Below, one piece after another: positions 51,804 through 60,970 of a stretch of DNA of 64,000 bases. How positions within the stretch are numbered: position 1 is the first letter of the stretch; each line of letters begins with the position of its first letter. Location: contig CALCYI010000057.1 in assembly GCA_937907605.1 (NCBI GenBank), positions 1-64,000 on the forward strand, read 5' to 3'. Made by a program: the position numbers and the translations under genes. Source of the DNA: an uncultured Clostridia bacterium. GTDB taxonomy: Bacteria; Bacillota; Clostridia; Oscillospirales; Acutalibacteraceae. The notes beneath the pieces were generated by a model. The model saw only the letters and a list, made by a program, of their open reading frames with translations. It had not been told where the DNA came from and ran no database searches.

Positions 51804-52342
51804 GTAAGGATTACTATGAGCTTCACATTGCAGGCTTAACAAGACAGCTTCAGAAATTTGCCGTTTCCGACACGCTTGATATCGCCGCTTTCATTCTTTT
51901 CGGCGACGTTGAGCTTACCGAGGCTTGCGCAAGAGAGCTTCTTAAGAAATGCCCCGAGTTTGACTACATCGTAACTCCGGAGGCAAAGTCAATCCCGCTT
52001 GCGTATGAAATGAGCAAGCAGAGCGGTAAGAAGTATATCGTAGCGCGCAAGGGCGTTAAGGTTTATATGGATAACCCCGAAAGAGTTGAGGTTACTTCAA
52101 TTACAACCCTTAAGGTACAGCAGCTTTACCTCGGTCACGAGGACGGCGACCTTCTTAAAGACAAGAGAGTTCTTGTTGTTGACGACGTTATATCAACGGG
52201 CGAAAGCCTTAAGGCAACTCAGAAGATCGTTGAAAAATTCGGCGGCAATATTGTTGCTTCCTGCGCTCCTCTTGCAGAGGGTGACGCAGCTAAGAGGGAT
52301 GATATCGTATTCCTTGAGGAGCTTCCTCTTTTCTTTAAGTAA
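51800..52342 (+). CDS. apt: adenine phosphoribosyltransferase-like protein
   Basis: 180 residues, type I phosphoribosyltransferase. The PRPP-binding loop is VLVVDDVISTGESL at about 124-137. The N-terminal half has DYIVTPEAKSIPLAYEMSK and KYIVARKGVKVYM, as in Apt. It would salvage adenine to AMP. It lacks the most typical Apt N-terminal segment, so a related purine base specificity is possible. Overlaps the HIT gene by 4 bases. Confidence 0.82.
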   Translation: MSKDYYELHIAGLTRQLQKFAVSDTLDIAAFILFGDVELTEACARELLKKCPEFDYIVTPEAKSIPLAYEMSKQSGKKYIVARKGVKVYMDNPERVEVTSITTLKVQQLYLGHEDGDLLKDKRVLVVDDVISTGESLKATQKIVEKFGGNIVASCAPLAEGDAAKRDDIVFLEELPLFFK

Positions 52343-52362
52343 TCATCTCGGAGGACAGATTT

Positions 52363-52959
52363 ATGCATATTGTATGCCTTGATTTAGAGGGCGTTCTTGT
52401 TCCTGAAATCTGGATTGCCTTTTCAGAAGCGAGCGGTATTCCTGAGCTTAAAAGGACTACCCGCGATGAGCCAGATTACGCAAAGCTTATGAATTTCAGA
52501 ATTAAGATTCTTAAGGAGCACGGACTCGGCTTAAAGGAAATTCAGGAAACAATCAGGAAGATTGAACCGATGGAGGGCGCTAAGGAATTCCTTGACGAGC
52601 TCAGAAAACTCGGTCAGGTTGTTATTATCAGCGATACCTTCACTCAGTTTGCGGCGCCGCTTATGGAAAAGCTCGGCTATCCTACTATCTTTTGTAACGA
52701 GCTGGTTATTGACGGGAACGAGGTTGTCGGTTTTAAAATGCGCTGTGAGCAGTCAAAGCTGACCACGGTAAAAGCGCTTCAGTCAATGGGGTATGAAACG
52801 ATTGCAAGCGGCGACAGCTTTAACGACCTTGCTATGATTAAAGCGAGCAAGGCGGGCTTCCTCTTCAAAACGACTGAGCAGATTAAAAAGGACTATCCCG
52901 AATATCCCGCATATGAAACCTATGGCGAATTATTAGCGGCAATAAAAAGCGTAATATAA
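52363..52959 (+). CDS. thrH: ThrH-type phosphoserine phosphatase/homoserine phosphotransferase
   Basis: 198 residues, a HAD-family enzyme close to ThrH. The nucleophile motif reads CLDLEGVLVPEIW at residues 4-16. Motif II is ISDTFTQF at about 89-96, and motif III is ASGDSFNDLAM around 146-156. ThrH can dephosphorylate phosphoserine and transfer phosphate to homoserine, linking serine and threonine synthesis. Last gene of the alaS run, before a terminator. Confidence 0.9.
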   Translation: MHIVCLDLEGVLVPEIWIAFSEASGIPELKRTTRDEPDYAKLMNFRIKILKEHGLGLKEIQETIRKIEPMEGAKEFLDELRKLGQVVIISDTFTQFAAPLMEKLGYPTIFCNELVIDGNEVVGFKMRCEQSKLTTVKALQSMGYETIASGDSFNDLAMIKASKAGFLFKTTEQIKKDYPEYPAYETYGELLAAIKSVI

Positions 52960-52960
52960 G

Positions 52961-52986
52961 AAAACGGCAGAATAATCTGCCGTTTT
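52961..52986 (+). terminator. intrinsic terminator of the alaS-thrH run
   Basis: AAAACGGCAGA (52961-52971), loop ATAA, TCTGCCGTTTT (52976-52986). Confidence 0.85.
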
Positions 52987-53018
52987 ATAATTTCTAATAA
53001 GATTCTATCGAAAATAGC

Positions 53019-53049
53019 TTGACTCTGCCCTTAGGTCATAATTTAAAAT
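53019..53049 (+). promoter_or_regulatory. MerR-type promoter with a 19-base spacer
   Basis: TTGACT (53019-53024), 19-base spacer, TAAAAT (53044-53049). An over-long spacer is the hallmark of promoters that MerR regulators activate by twisting DNA. It contains the partial dyad CTCTGCCCTTAGG. Autoregulation by the adjacent MerR gene is inferred. Confidence 0.5.
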
Positions 53050-53071
53050 ATCCTCATAAGGCGGTGGTTTT

Positions 53072-54253
53072 ATGAAAATTAAAGAGGTCGGAGCAAAAAC
53101 AGGATTGACCGATAAAGCGATAAGAACCTATATCAGAAACGGTCTTGTATTTCCGAATTACGATGAGAATTACTTAGGACGAAAGAGCTGGAACTTTACC
53201 GATGACGACGTAAAGCGTCTTAAGCAGATTGCAATTCTTCGTAAGTACGAATTCTCGCTTAAGGATATCAAAACGCTCTTTGACGGCGAGGTAGGCGCAT
53301 ATGAGTTCCTTGATAATCATATTAACGAGCTCAAGCATAACGTTGATGAAAACATTGATACCATTAACTGTATGGTTAACGTAATACGCGATAACGTATC
53401 GGACGCAGACGAGCTTTGCGATAAACTCAATAATCCTGAAATCGCAGGCAGACCTATACCCGTGGTGGACAATTCGATTCCGTATAAGCTTAAGTATGTT
53501 GAGATAAAAAAGACTCGAAGGATTATGTCCGTTGTTTTGGCTATTGCTTTGGCATTATCTTGGAGTATAAGAGACGACTATCTTTATTTTCGTGATAATA
53601 ACTGCGTTATATCCTCTGATTATACAACTATAAATTACGAGCATAAAAGGTATAAGCTTCTTGATACTTGTGGTCTATGTGCCGATTACTGCACTACGCT
53701 CGTTGAGCATCCTGTATTTGAAAGCGGCAGGCATTACTTCAAGGATATGTATAAATGTATATACAGTGTTGACGGCGTTAGAAGCGACGAATTATTTTTA
53801 TTTGATAATAATAATGGGGATTTCAGGTATTATGCGGAAGAAAGCGTTTATGAAAAATATGAAACACAGATAAAAAGCTTTAAAGGAAAGTATCTTTGCA
53901 GTATTAAACAGAACGATAACGGCACGGGCTTTTTAAGATTCTTTGTTTCCGATGAATTAACTGAATATATTAATTCACGCTCTGAAAACAGTAGAGATAT
54001 TGACAACTTCAGAATAACATCCTTAAATGATGGAGAATTTGCGTATATTGAGCTGTATTCCTGCGACGACGGAGTATTTCATACGAGTCCTTCAGTTTTT
54101 ATGGATGGTTTTGAAGGAAGCTTATACTATTATACGGACGAGGATATGGTGCCGGTAAAAAGCGATGAAGATTTTACTTCATATAATATACATTATCACT
54201 ATATTGAACCGAAGTTTTATGATGAAATTAAAAATATGGGGTATAATTTTTAA
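53072..54253 (+). CDS. membrane-anchored MerR-family regulator
   Basis: 393 residues. Residues 1-75 are a MerR winged helix (MKIKEVGAKTGLTDKAIRTYIRNGLV, then WNFTDDDVKRLKQIAILRKYEFSLKDIKTLF), followed by a coiled-coil region (about 85-125). A hydrophobic helix at about 150-170 is followed by about 220 residues that should lie outside the membrane. This makes a one-component transmembrane regulator in which an envelope or external signal could act directly on DNA binding. No ligand motif is recognised. The downstream gene runs the other way, so its targets other than itself are unknown. Confidence 0.82.
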   Translation: MKIKEVGAKTGLTDKAIRTYIRNGLVFPNYDENYLGRKSWNFTDDDVKRLKQIAILRKYEFSLKDIKTLFDGEVGAYEFLDNHINELKHNVDENIDTINCMVNVIRDNVSDADELCDKLNNPEIAGRPIPVVDNSIPYKLKYVEIKKTRRIMSVVLAIALALSWSIRDDYLYFRDNNCVISSDYTTINYEHKRYKLLDTCGLCADYCTTLVEHPVFESGRHYFKDMYKCIYSVDGVRSDELFLFDNNNGDFRYYAEESVYEKYETQIKSFKGKYLCSIKQNDNGTGFLRFFVSDELTEYINSRSENSRDIDNFRITSLNDGEFAYIELYSCDDGVFHTSPSVFMDGFEGSLYYYTDEDMVPVKSDEDFTSYNIHYHYIEPKFYDEIKNMGYNF

Positions 54254-54260
54254 ACAATTA

Positions 54261-54284
54261 AACGCCTGACATCAGTCAGGCGTT
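54261..54284. terminator. bidirectional terminator between convergent genes
   Basis: AACGCCTGAC (54261-54270), ATCA loop, GTCAGGCGTT (54275-54284). It serves the MerR gene and perhaps the BspA-like gene on the other strand. Confidence 0.75.
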
Positions 54285-54302
54285 AGTTATAATATAAAAC
54301 TT

Positions 54303-57300
54303 TTAACTGCTGAGCGATACAAAAGTTTTGCCGTAGTTATCCGCATAGGTTTTAGCGGTAGAGCTCAGGTAAGCATGAATTCTTGCATTGGAAGGTATCG
54401 TCGCGGCGTTAGACGTGATTTTACATCCGATATTGTAAATGTAGATATCGGTCATTGAGGAACAGCCGTAAAATGCATATCCCGAAATTGTCGTAACGTT
54501 TTCGCTTAGAACCATTTCCGTAATGGAAGCACAGCTTGAAAACGCTCTTAAGCCTATACTCCTTACGGAGCTTGGCAGCTGAATCTCTGTAAGTGAAGTA
54601 CAGCCGCTAAAGGCGCTTGCCGGAATGGAACTAATGCTATTAGAAAGCGTTACGCTTTGAAGGTTAGTGCAGCCGTTGAAAAGATAACTGCCGATTGATG
54701 TAACGCTGTCGGGTATAGTGAATACTGTAAGAGCTGTACATCCATTCAAAGCTTTTGTCTCAATAGCAGTAATATTATCACTTAAGCTTAAAGAATTAAG
54801 CGCGGAGCAGTTATAAAACAACCCTTCTTTAATAGTCGTAACTCCGCTTGGAATATTTATGCTTTGGAGCGAGGTGCAATCCTTAAATGCATATTTGCCG
54901 ATTTGCGTTACGCTATCAGGTATGGTAAGGCTTGTAATTAAGCTGCAAGAGGAAAAGGCGTAATCGTTTATAGTGGTTATTCCGTTTGGAATTACTGTAT
55001 AGTTACAGCCGAGGATAAGCTTATTAGCCGCGGCTTCTATAATTGCATTACAGCCGTTTCTGCTGTCGTAAACAGCATTGTTATCATCAACGCTAATGCT
55101 TTGAAGAGCCGAACATCCGATGAACGCAGAATCGGCTATGCTTTCAACGTTCTGCGGTATAAACAGAGCTTGCAGAGAGGAACAGCCGTAAAAAGCGTTC
55201 GCATTGATTTGGGTTACGCTGTCAGGTATTGTAACGCTTGTAAGTGCCGTGCATCCGCTGTATACGCCGCTCGGTATTGCTGTTAAACTGTTCGGAATTA
55301 CACAGTTATTAAGACTTGTACAGTCTTTGAACGCGCAGCTTCCGAGAGTCTGCAAGCTCTGCGGAAGCTCTGTTGTGAGAGATGAACAGCTTGAAAATGC
55401 GTAATTACCTATTTCAGTTAAAGTCCGGGGAAGTGATAATTGACCTAAACTGCTGCAGCCGTAAAAGGCATAGCTTTCGATGGTGTATAACGGTGCGGAC
55501 AGGGTAATATTACTCAGCGACGAGCAGTCCTTAAAGGCGTTGCTTCCTATTGTATAAACTGTCTGTGGGAGATTTACGGTTACAAGCGCAGTACATCCCA
55601 AAAACGATGAATTCTGTATAAGCGAAACTCCGCTTTCAAACGTCGCCTGTGTAAGACCCGTACAGTTTGCGAATACTGAATCGCTGAGGCTTACCGTGCT
55701 CGGAATACTAATGCTTTGCAGCGAGGTACAGTAGGAGAAAGCCGCTCTTCCGATTTGAGCTATGTTCGGGGTGATAGTAAACCGGGTAAGCGATGTACAG
55801 TTAGAAAAGGCGTATTCAGCTATTGTGAGTTGATTATTACCCTCGTTGAAGATCAGACTGTTGAGATTATTGCAGCCGTAGAACGCATAGTAGTCTATTG
55901 CGGATACGCTGTTAGGTATGGTTGCTTCGTTTAACGATGTGCAGTTATAGAGAGCTCTGTTTCCGATTGAAGTTACTGTATTTGCAATTGATATGCTTTC
56001 AATTCCGCTGCAGCCGTAAAACGCGCAGCTTCCTATATTAGTAACGCCGTTTTCAATAATTACCGACGTTATATTAGTACAGTTGTAGAAGGGCGAATCG
56101 CTTGAAAGGGAATAATCCTCCATGGTGCCGTTTCCGTTTATTGTAAGCGTGCCTGTTCTGTGGTCAAAGCTGTAGCTTACATTATCGGCGCAGCTTCCTT
56201 CCGCAATGTAATACGGCTGAGTGTCAGTGTTATTGCAAACGTTACAGGTTCGTTCACATTCGCCTACTGAATCAAGCGTAGCGGGAACAGTTACGGTAAT
56301 ATAGCCGTAATTGTGCTCGGTTTTAAGAAGCTCGGGGTGACTGTATTCTCCCGTTGCTACGTTGTATTCAGGGCGTATAATCTCTGTTTCACCGCATCTT
56401 GTACATACTTTGGTTATATATCCGTCCTCCGTACAGGTCGGTTCAGTAACCGTTTCGGTGTAGCTGTGTCCAAGCGGCTCAATGCTTTCCTGAGCGGTGT
56501 AAACCGTGCCGCATATATCGCACTTAACGGTTTCGGTATAGCCGTATTCCGTACACGTCGCCTCAACGCCTTCAAGCGTGATAATTTTGTGTATATCCTG
56601 AGTGTTAACTATGTTTACCTGATTAGAATATACCGTCTTTAATTCGCCGTTTACAAGGTATGAAGCGTATCCTCGTACAGCCCAGTTATATTTAGCCGTA
56701 AGCTTTCTCATATTTGTAATGTAGGTTTCATCATAGAGATAGTCATATTGCGATACCAACATTTTATTATTGATGTTTACGTCGAATGCCTCGGGATTAA
56801 AGCTCGAAGCCTTCTTGTAGTAAAACAGCATACCGATAGATTTGACGGAAATAACTTGAGGAAGATACGTTGACATAACGAAGGAGCCGACTGCATTCTC
56901 TGAGTCGTAATGATAATAGAGCTTAAGAAGCGGAGAGCTACCGCTCGTTTCCAAGCCTGAGGGAATATCGTAATCAAGCTCGTCGTAAATCGGTTCAACA
57001 TAAGCGTACTCACCGCTTTTGAGTAAATCAAGCTCGTCGCCCTGTATATTCCATCTGCCGTTAGTAAAGCCGTAGCGGTAGGGAACGGGCGGGAGGAATT
57101 CGTCAATGCTGTCGTATTCAGCCCACTGCGCAGGAGTCTTTTCAATTACAGACATTATCTGACCGCCGTTACTGCCGAAAACTAAGCTTACGCAATCATT
57201 CTTAAGATAAAAAGCCTGTAACGAGCAGTTGACAGTCATATTAAAGCTGTACTCATATGACTCGTGAAGAATACGCTTTGATACGGTTTCCATCCATCCG

Positions 57301-57737
57301 GCGAACAGGTACCCTTCAATTTCCGGTGCGGTAAGTGTAACCGTTGTACCGAATACCACGGTGTGCTGTCCGTTTGTGTAGTTATTATCGCCGAAGAACA
57401 CGCCTATATCGGCACCGTCAACATTGGACGATACCGTAAGCTTAAGATATGCTTTTAAATCAGACGCAGCTTCAAGAAGCTGAAATACGGCTGTATCAAT
57501 CTCGCTTTGATTATCCATTTCCTCAGCAATGGGAGCATACTGCTCATACAGCGTTTGGAGAGGAGCATAGGATTCGGGTGTGTAATCCTCCTCCTCATAG
57601 CTCTCAATTCTGCCGAGTACCTCAAGCAACGGCGAGTTATCTATAACGTTTTCCTCAGCCAGCGCGTCAAAGGAAAGGCAGAAAGCGGAAAATATCATTG
57701 CAAGTGATAATAACGCCGCTGTGATTTTCCTCAGCAT
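54303..57737 (-). CDS. large secreted BspA-type leucine-rich repeat protein
   Basis: 1144 residues. A signal peptide (MLRKITAALLSLAMIFSAF, cleavage near ALAEE) is followed by a helical FIVAR-like part (about 35-95) and an InlB/Flg_new-like beta repeat (GYLFAGWME, about 100-165). A module of about 190 residues shared with the protein at 31932-34058 comes next, then three 'TCTE.GY ... C..CG' modules (about 395-510), and about 23 BspA-type leucine-rich repeats (about 540-1110) of the form 'IP.SVT.IG..AF.GC.SL'. Such proteins act as adhesins or host-protein binders in gut bacteria. No sortase motif or membrane anchor is seen at the C terminus. AGAGGGA precedes the start. Confidence 0.9.
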   Translation of the reverse strand: MLRKITAALLSLAMIFSAFCLSFDALAEENVIDNSPLLEVLGRIESYEEEDYTPESYAPLQTLYEQYAPIAEEMDNQSEIDTAVFQLLEAASDLKAYLKLTVSSNVDGADIGVFFGDNNYTNGQHTVVFGTTVTLTAPEIEGYLFAGWMETVSKRILHESYEYSFNMTVNCSLQAFYLKNDCVSLVFGSNGGQIMSVIEKTPAQWAEYDSIDEFLPPVPYRYGFTNGRWNIQGDELDLLKSGEYAYVEPIYDELDYDIPSGLETSGSSPLLKLYYHYDSENAVGSFVMSTYLPQVISVKSIGMLFYYKKASSFNPEAFDVNINNKMLVSQYDYLYDETYITNMRKLTAKYNWAVRGYASYLVNGELKTVYSNQVNIVNTQDIHKIITLEGVEATCTEYGYTETVKCDICGTVYTAQESIEPLGHSYTETVTEPTCTEDGYITKVCTRCGETEIIRPEYNVATGEYSHPELLKTEHNYGYITVTVPATLDSVGECERTCNVCNNTDTQPYYIAEGSCADNVSYSFDHRTGTLTINGNGTMEDYSLSSDSPFYNCTNITSVIIENGVTNIGSCAFYGCSGIESISIANTVTSIGNRALYNCTSLNEATIPNSVSAIDYYAFYGCNNLNSLIFNEGNNQLTIAEYAFSNCTSLTRFTITPNIAQIGRAAFSYCTSLQSISIPSTVSLSDSVFANCTGLTQATFESGVSLIQNSSFLGCTALVTVNLPQTVYTIGSNAFKDCSSLSNITLSAPLYTIESYAFYGCSSLGQLSLPRTLTEIGNYAFSSCSSLTTELPQSLQTLGSCAFKDCTSLNNCVIPNSLTAIPSGVYSGCTALTSVTIPDSVTQINANAFYGCSSLQALFIPQNVESIADSAFIGCSALQSISVDDNNAVYDSRNGCNAIIEAAANKLILGCNYTVIPNGITTINDYAFSSCSLITSLTIPDSVTQIGKYAFKDCTSLQSINIPSGVTTIKEGLFYNCSALNSLSLSDNITAIETKALNGCTALTVFTIPDSVTSIGSYLFNGCTNLQSVTLSNSISSIPASAFSGCTSLTEIQLPSSVRSIGLRAFSSCASITEMVLSENVTTISGYAFYGCSSMTDIYIYNIGCKITSNAATIPSNARIHAYLSSTAKTYADNYGKTFVSLSS

Positions 57738-57845
57738 AATTATCCCTCTTAGTAATAATTAATCTACACCAACTGTATATTATCATAGTTTATTATATAA
57801 TTCAATAGATTTAGCAAAATTTATTAATAATTTGTTCATAAATGC

Positions 57846-57874
57846 AAAATGCGCAGCAATTGCTGCGCATTTTT
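57846..57874. terminator. bidirectional terminator after the epimerase gene
   Basis: Perfect palindrome around AATT with arms AAATGCGCAGC and GCTGCGCATTT, with T-runs on both strands. It ends the minus-strand epimerase gene. Confidence 0.8.
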
Positions 57875-57880
57875 AAGTGT

Positions 57881-59446
57881 TTACTTTCTCTTAATGTCGT
57901 CCCACTTAGTACCGCCAACCTGGAAGATATCGTCGAATCTGTATACGTTAGTTTCTTCCTTGGTGTGATTAGGATACCATACCTGTGCAAAGAACGGGTT
58001 AGTTCTTGCGATATTATCGTAGTCCCATGCCTTCTGGGGAACGTAACACTCGGGGCACCAGTGACCGCCGAGAAGAATGAGACTAGGTGAAGCCTCAAAT
58101 TCAGCTCCGCAGTATCCGCATTTCCACTTGAGTTTAGTAGCAAGGTCGCCCTTTTCCATAGTATCGCTTAAGCATTCGCCGCCGCGGAATTTAGCCGCCT
58201 GCTTCATATCTTCGATATCGAGCTCGCTTTCGGGCTTGGATTCATCGTAGCCGTGGTCAAGCTTGTAGTTTTCAGCGTCCTCGTTGTCCTTGTTGAACTT
58301 GCGGATTTCAAAATCCTCCCATTTCTTCGGGATAGCTTTATAATCGTCGAGCGAGCCGTAGTAAGCCGAAATTCTCTGCGGATGAAACTTAGCTACCCAA
58401 TCGAGAGTACCGAAATCACGCGTTTTAGCAAGCGCCTTCATAAAAGGCTTAGCCGCGCCTGCAACAGCTCCCTTAGGAAGATAACGCGGAATTCTGAAAT
58501 AGAACTCAACCTGCTTTGCAAGCCTGTCAAAATACTCCTGTATCGGAAGGTTTTCTCTGAAGTGAAGAAATTCCTCAAGCTTGTCGCCGTCTGCATAGAA
58601 CTGACCGTGGAAGTTCTTTGTAATAAACCAGTTGGGCTCGAAGAGCTTTTCGGGTCCTGCAAGACCGAGAGTACCGAGCAGAAGCTGCTCAAATTCATAG
58701 TTGGAAATTCTGTATTCCTTACCCGAGCCGATATTGAAATAATGATTCCAGAAATCAGCACCGAGGTTGCCTTTAGCGTCTTCAAGAACAAGGTTGCACA
58801 TAAGACGTCCCGAATCCTCAACCGTACACCATTCAAGCACGCCGTTAATCGGTACGTGGAACATAATCGGGTCCATATTCTTAAGAATATTCGGGTAAAG
58901 AATACCGCTCTGGCGCATAACTACCCAGTTTTTAATTCCGCTTTCAACGAAAGTGCGCTCAGCAACAACCTTTGATACTGCATAGTGGTCATAGATTGAA
59001 ACCTTGATAGGGTCGCCGCAGCGTCCCCAGTGGATGGGATAGTTTCTGTCGCCGGTTTCAGCAACCGTACCTATGTAACACACCTTAACTGCGTCGGGGT
59101 CCTGCTGAGCAAGTACGGCTTTACATATATTCTCAGCAGCGCCGATATTTGTTTTCTGTGTTCTGTAAGGCTTCCAGTCGGCAGCGGGGGATACCATACC
59201 GCCTACGTGAAGCACGTAGTCAGAGCCTGTAACGCCCTCAAGTATTGACTGATAGTCTGTGAGGTCGCCCCATACGATTTTTACGTTCGGTTTTGCCGAA
59301 AGCTCGGAAAGGAGCTTAATGTTCTTCGGGCTTTTTCTTGCAAGAAGCTTAAGATTTATTTCGTTGGGATGCTTTACCATTTCCTGAACGGCAGCCCATC
59401 CCATATTACCGGTACCGCCGGTCATAAATACAGTTTTTTTAGCCAT
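57881..59446 (-). CDS. NAD-dependent epimerase/dehydratase with C-terminal zinc ribbon
   Basis: 521 residues. ATG at 59444-59446 after AGGAGG; an earlier in-frame start at 59479 is not supported. It is an extended short-chain dehydrogenase. The Rossmann glycines TGGTGNMGW lie at about 8-16, DYVLHVGGMV in the middle, and the active-site Y-x-x-x-K as YAVSKVVAE. About 180 residues extend beyond the usual fold and end in a rubredoxin-like zinc ribbon (WKCGYCGAEF, then HWCPECYVP, about 464-492). The substrate is unknown; the ribbon suggests a protein or nucleic-acid contact. It stands alone as a transcription unit divergent from metK. Confidence 0.85.
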   Translation of the reverse strand: MAKKTVFMTGGTGNMGWAAVQEMVKHPNEINLKLLARKSPKNIKLLSELSAKPNVKIVWGDLTDYQSILEGVTGSDYVLHVGGMVSPAADWKPYRTQKTNIGAAENICKAVLAQQDPDAVKVCYIGTVAETGDRNYPIHWGRCGDPIKVSIYDHYAVSKVVAERTFVESGIKNWVVMRQSGILYPNILKNMDPIMFHVPINGVLEWCTVEDSGRLMCNLVLEDAKGNLGADFWNHYFNIGSGKEYRISNYEFEQLLLGTLGLAGPEKLFEPNWFITKNFHGQFYADGDKLEEFLHFRENLPIQEYFDRLAKQVEFYFRIPRYLPKGAVAGAAKPFMKALAKTRDFGTLDWVAKFHPQRISAYYGSLDDYKAIPKKWEDFEIRKFNKDNEDAENYKLDHGYDESKPESELDIEDMKQAAKFRGGECLSDTMEKGDLATKLKWKCGYCGAEFEASPSLILLGGHWCPECYVPQKAWDYDNIARTNPFFAQVWYPNHTKEETNVYRFDDIFQVGGTKWDDIKRK

Positions 59447-59559
59447 AAATTTTACCTCCTGAGTAAAATATTTTGTCACTATTAATTATAAACTAAATAT
59501 AAATAAATTACAAGACGTTTGACGTTATTTGTTAAATATAAAATTTATTAAAATATATG

Positions 59560-59588
59560 TTGACATTACGGGGTAAAAGATATATTAT
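59560..59588 (+). promoter_or_regulatory. promoter of metK
   Basis: Perfect TTGACA (59560-59565), 17-base spacer, TATTAT (59583-59588). The transcript should start near 59595, just before the riboswitch. Confidence 0.8.
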
Positions 59589-59597
59589 ATGTACGAC

Positions 59598-59700
59598 ATA
59601 ATTATCACGAGCAGTCGAGTGAACAGGCACAATGACGCTGCAGCAACCTGCAAATGCAAGGTGCTAATACCTGCGGCAATGCCGAATGATGAGATTATAA
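59598..59700 (+). ncRNA. SAM-I riboswitch (S box) in the metK leader
   Basis: All helices of the SAM-I aptamer can be drawn. P1: TTATC (59602-59606) with GATGA. P2a: GCAG with CTGC, around a kink-turn (CGAG/TGACG). P2b: GTG with CAC in place of the common GGG/CCC. P3: AGCAACC ... GGTGCT. P4: CGGC-AAT-GCCG. The pseudoknot pairs CAGG in the P2 loop with CCTG after P3. The 3' consensus GAATGATGAGA is present. Binding of S-adenosylmethionine is expected to favour the terminator just downstream and so lower metK expression. Confidence 0.9.
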
Positions 59701-59712
59701 TAATAACTCATA

Positions 59713-59741
59713 CGCGTTCGGTTTCCGAACGTGATTTTTTT
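59713..59741 (+). terminator. riboswitch-controlled terminator
   Basis: CGTTCGG (59715-59721), TTT loop, CCGAACG (59725-59731), extended by two weaker pairs, followed by A and seven Ts. It lies between the SAM aptamer and the metK ribosome site. Confidence 0.85.
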
Positions 59742-59758
59742 ATAGAGGAGGAATGGTT

Positions 59759-60937
59759 ATGTCAAAGTATTTGTTCACAAGCGAATCCGTAACAAAGGGA
59801 CATCCCGATAAGATTTGCGACCAGATTTCCGACGCAATCCTTGATGCAATGATTGAACAGGACCCGATGAGCCGCGTAGCCTGTGAGACCTGCTGTACTA
59901 CGGGACAGGTTATGGTTATGGGCGAGATTACTACAAAGGCTCAGGTTGATATTCCGAAGATTGTACGCGATACTATTATTGGTATCGGTTATGACGACGA
60001 CGTTAAGGGCTTTAACGGTAATACCTGCGCGGTGCTTATTGCGCTTGATAAGCAGAGCCCCGACATCGCTCTCGGCGTTGATAAGTCCTATGAGCTTAAG
60101 AATAATGAAGAGGATGAGGACAACCTTAACGGTGCGGGCGACCAGGGTATGATGTTCGGCTTTGCCTGTAAAGAAACCGAGGAGCTTATGCCGCTTCCGA
60201 TTTCTCTTGCACATAAGCTTGCCCTTAAGCTTACCGAGGTTCGCGAAAACGGTACGCTTCCTTATCTTTATTCGGACGGTAAATCTCAGGTTACCGTTGA
60301 ATACGTTGACGGTAAGCCGAACAGGGTTACAACCGTTGTTATTTCCTCTCAGCACAGCGCTGACGTAAGCCTTGAGCAACTAAGAGCAGATATTATAGAA
60401 AAGGTTATTAAAACTACAGTTCCCTCAGAGCTTATGGATGAGGAAACGGTATTTTACGTAAACCCGACGGGCAGGTTCGTTATCGGCGGTCCTATGGGTG
60501 ACAGCGGACTTACGGGACGTAAGATTATCGTTGATACATACGGCGGCTACGCGCGTCACGGCGGCGGCGCTTTCTCCGGTAAGGATCCTACGAAGGTTGA
60601 TCGCTCTGCTGCATATGCGGCTCGCTGGGTTGCAAAGAATGTTGTAGCGGCGGGGCTTGCCGATAAGTGCGAGGTTGAGCTTGCTTATGCCATCGGCGTT
60701 GCTAAGCCCGTATCCGTGCTTGTAGATACCTTCGGAACAGGCGTTAAGTCAGACGAGGAAATAAGCGAGATAGTAGGTAAGGTATTTGACCTCAGACCGT
60801 CCGCGATTATCCGCGAGCTTGATTTGAGACGACCGATTTACAATGCTGTCGCCGCTTACGGTCATATGGGACGCGAGGACTTAAACGTACCCTGGGAAAA
60901 GCTTAATAAGGTTGATGAAATTAAAAAGTATATGTAA
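59759..60937 (+). CDS. metK: S-adenosylmethionine synthetase
   Basis: 392 residues. Makes S-adenosylmethionine from methionine and ATP. Signature regions: FTSESVTKGHPDKICDQISD at the N terminus, GAGDQGMMFG in the centre (about 118-127), and GGGAFSGKDPTKVDRSAAY at about 258-276. ATG at 59759 preferred over 59753 because GAGGAGG (59745-59751) is then 7 bases away. Controlled by a SAM-I riboswitch and terminator, so the product represses its own synthesis. Confidence 0.96.
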   Translation: MSKYLFTSESVTKGHPDKICDQISDAILDAMIEQDPMSRVACETCCTTGQVMVMGEITTKAQVDIPKIVRDTIIGIGYDDDVKGFNGNTCAVLIALDKQSPDIALGVDKSYELKNNEEDEDNLNGAGDQGMMFGFACKETEELMPLPISLAHKLALKLTEVRENGTLPYLYSDGKSQVTVEYVDGKPNRVTTVVISSQHSADVSLEQLRADIIEKVIKTTVPSELMDEETVFYVNPTGRFVIGGPMGDSGLTGRKIIVDTYGGYARHGGGAFSGKDPTKVDRSAAYAARWVAKNVVAAGLADKCEVELAYAIGVAKPVSVLVDTFGTGVKSDEEISEIVGKVFDLRPSAIIRELDLRRPIYNAVAAYGHMGREDLNVPWEKLNKVDEIKKYM

Positions 60938-60942
60938 AAAAA

Positions 60943-60968
60943 CTGTCATCCGCGGATGACAGCTTTTT
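60943..60968 (+). terminator. intrinsic terminator of metK
   Basis: Perfect palindrome CTGTCATCCGCGGATGACAG (60943-60962) followed by CTTTTTT, preceded by a run of As, so it can also serve the convergent membrane-protein gene. Confidence 0.88.
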
Positions 60969-60970
60969 TA

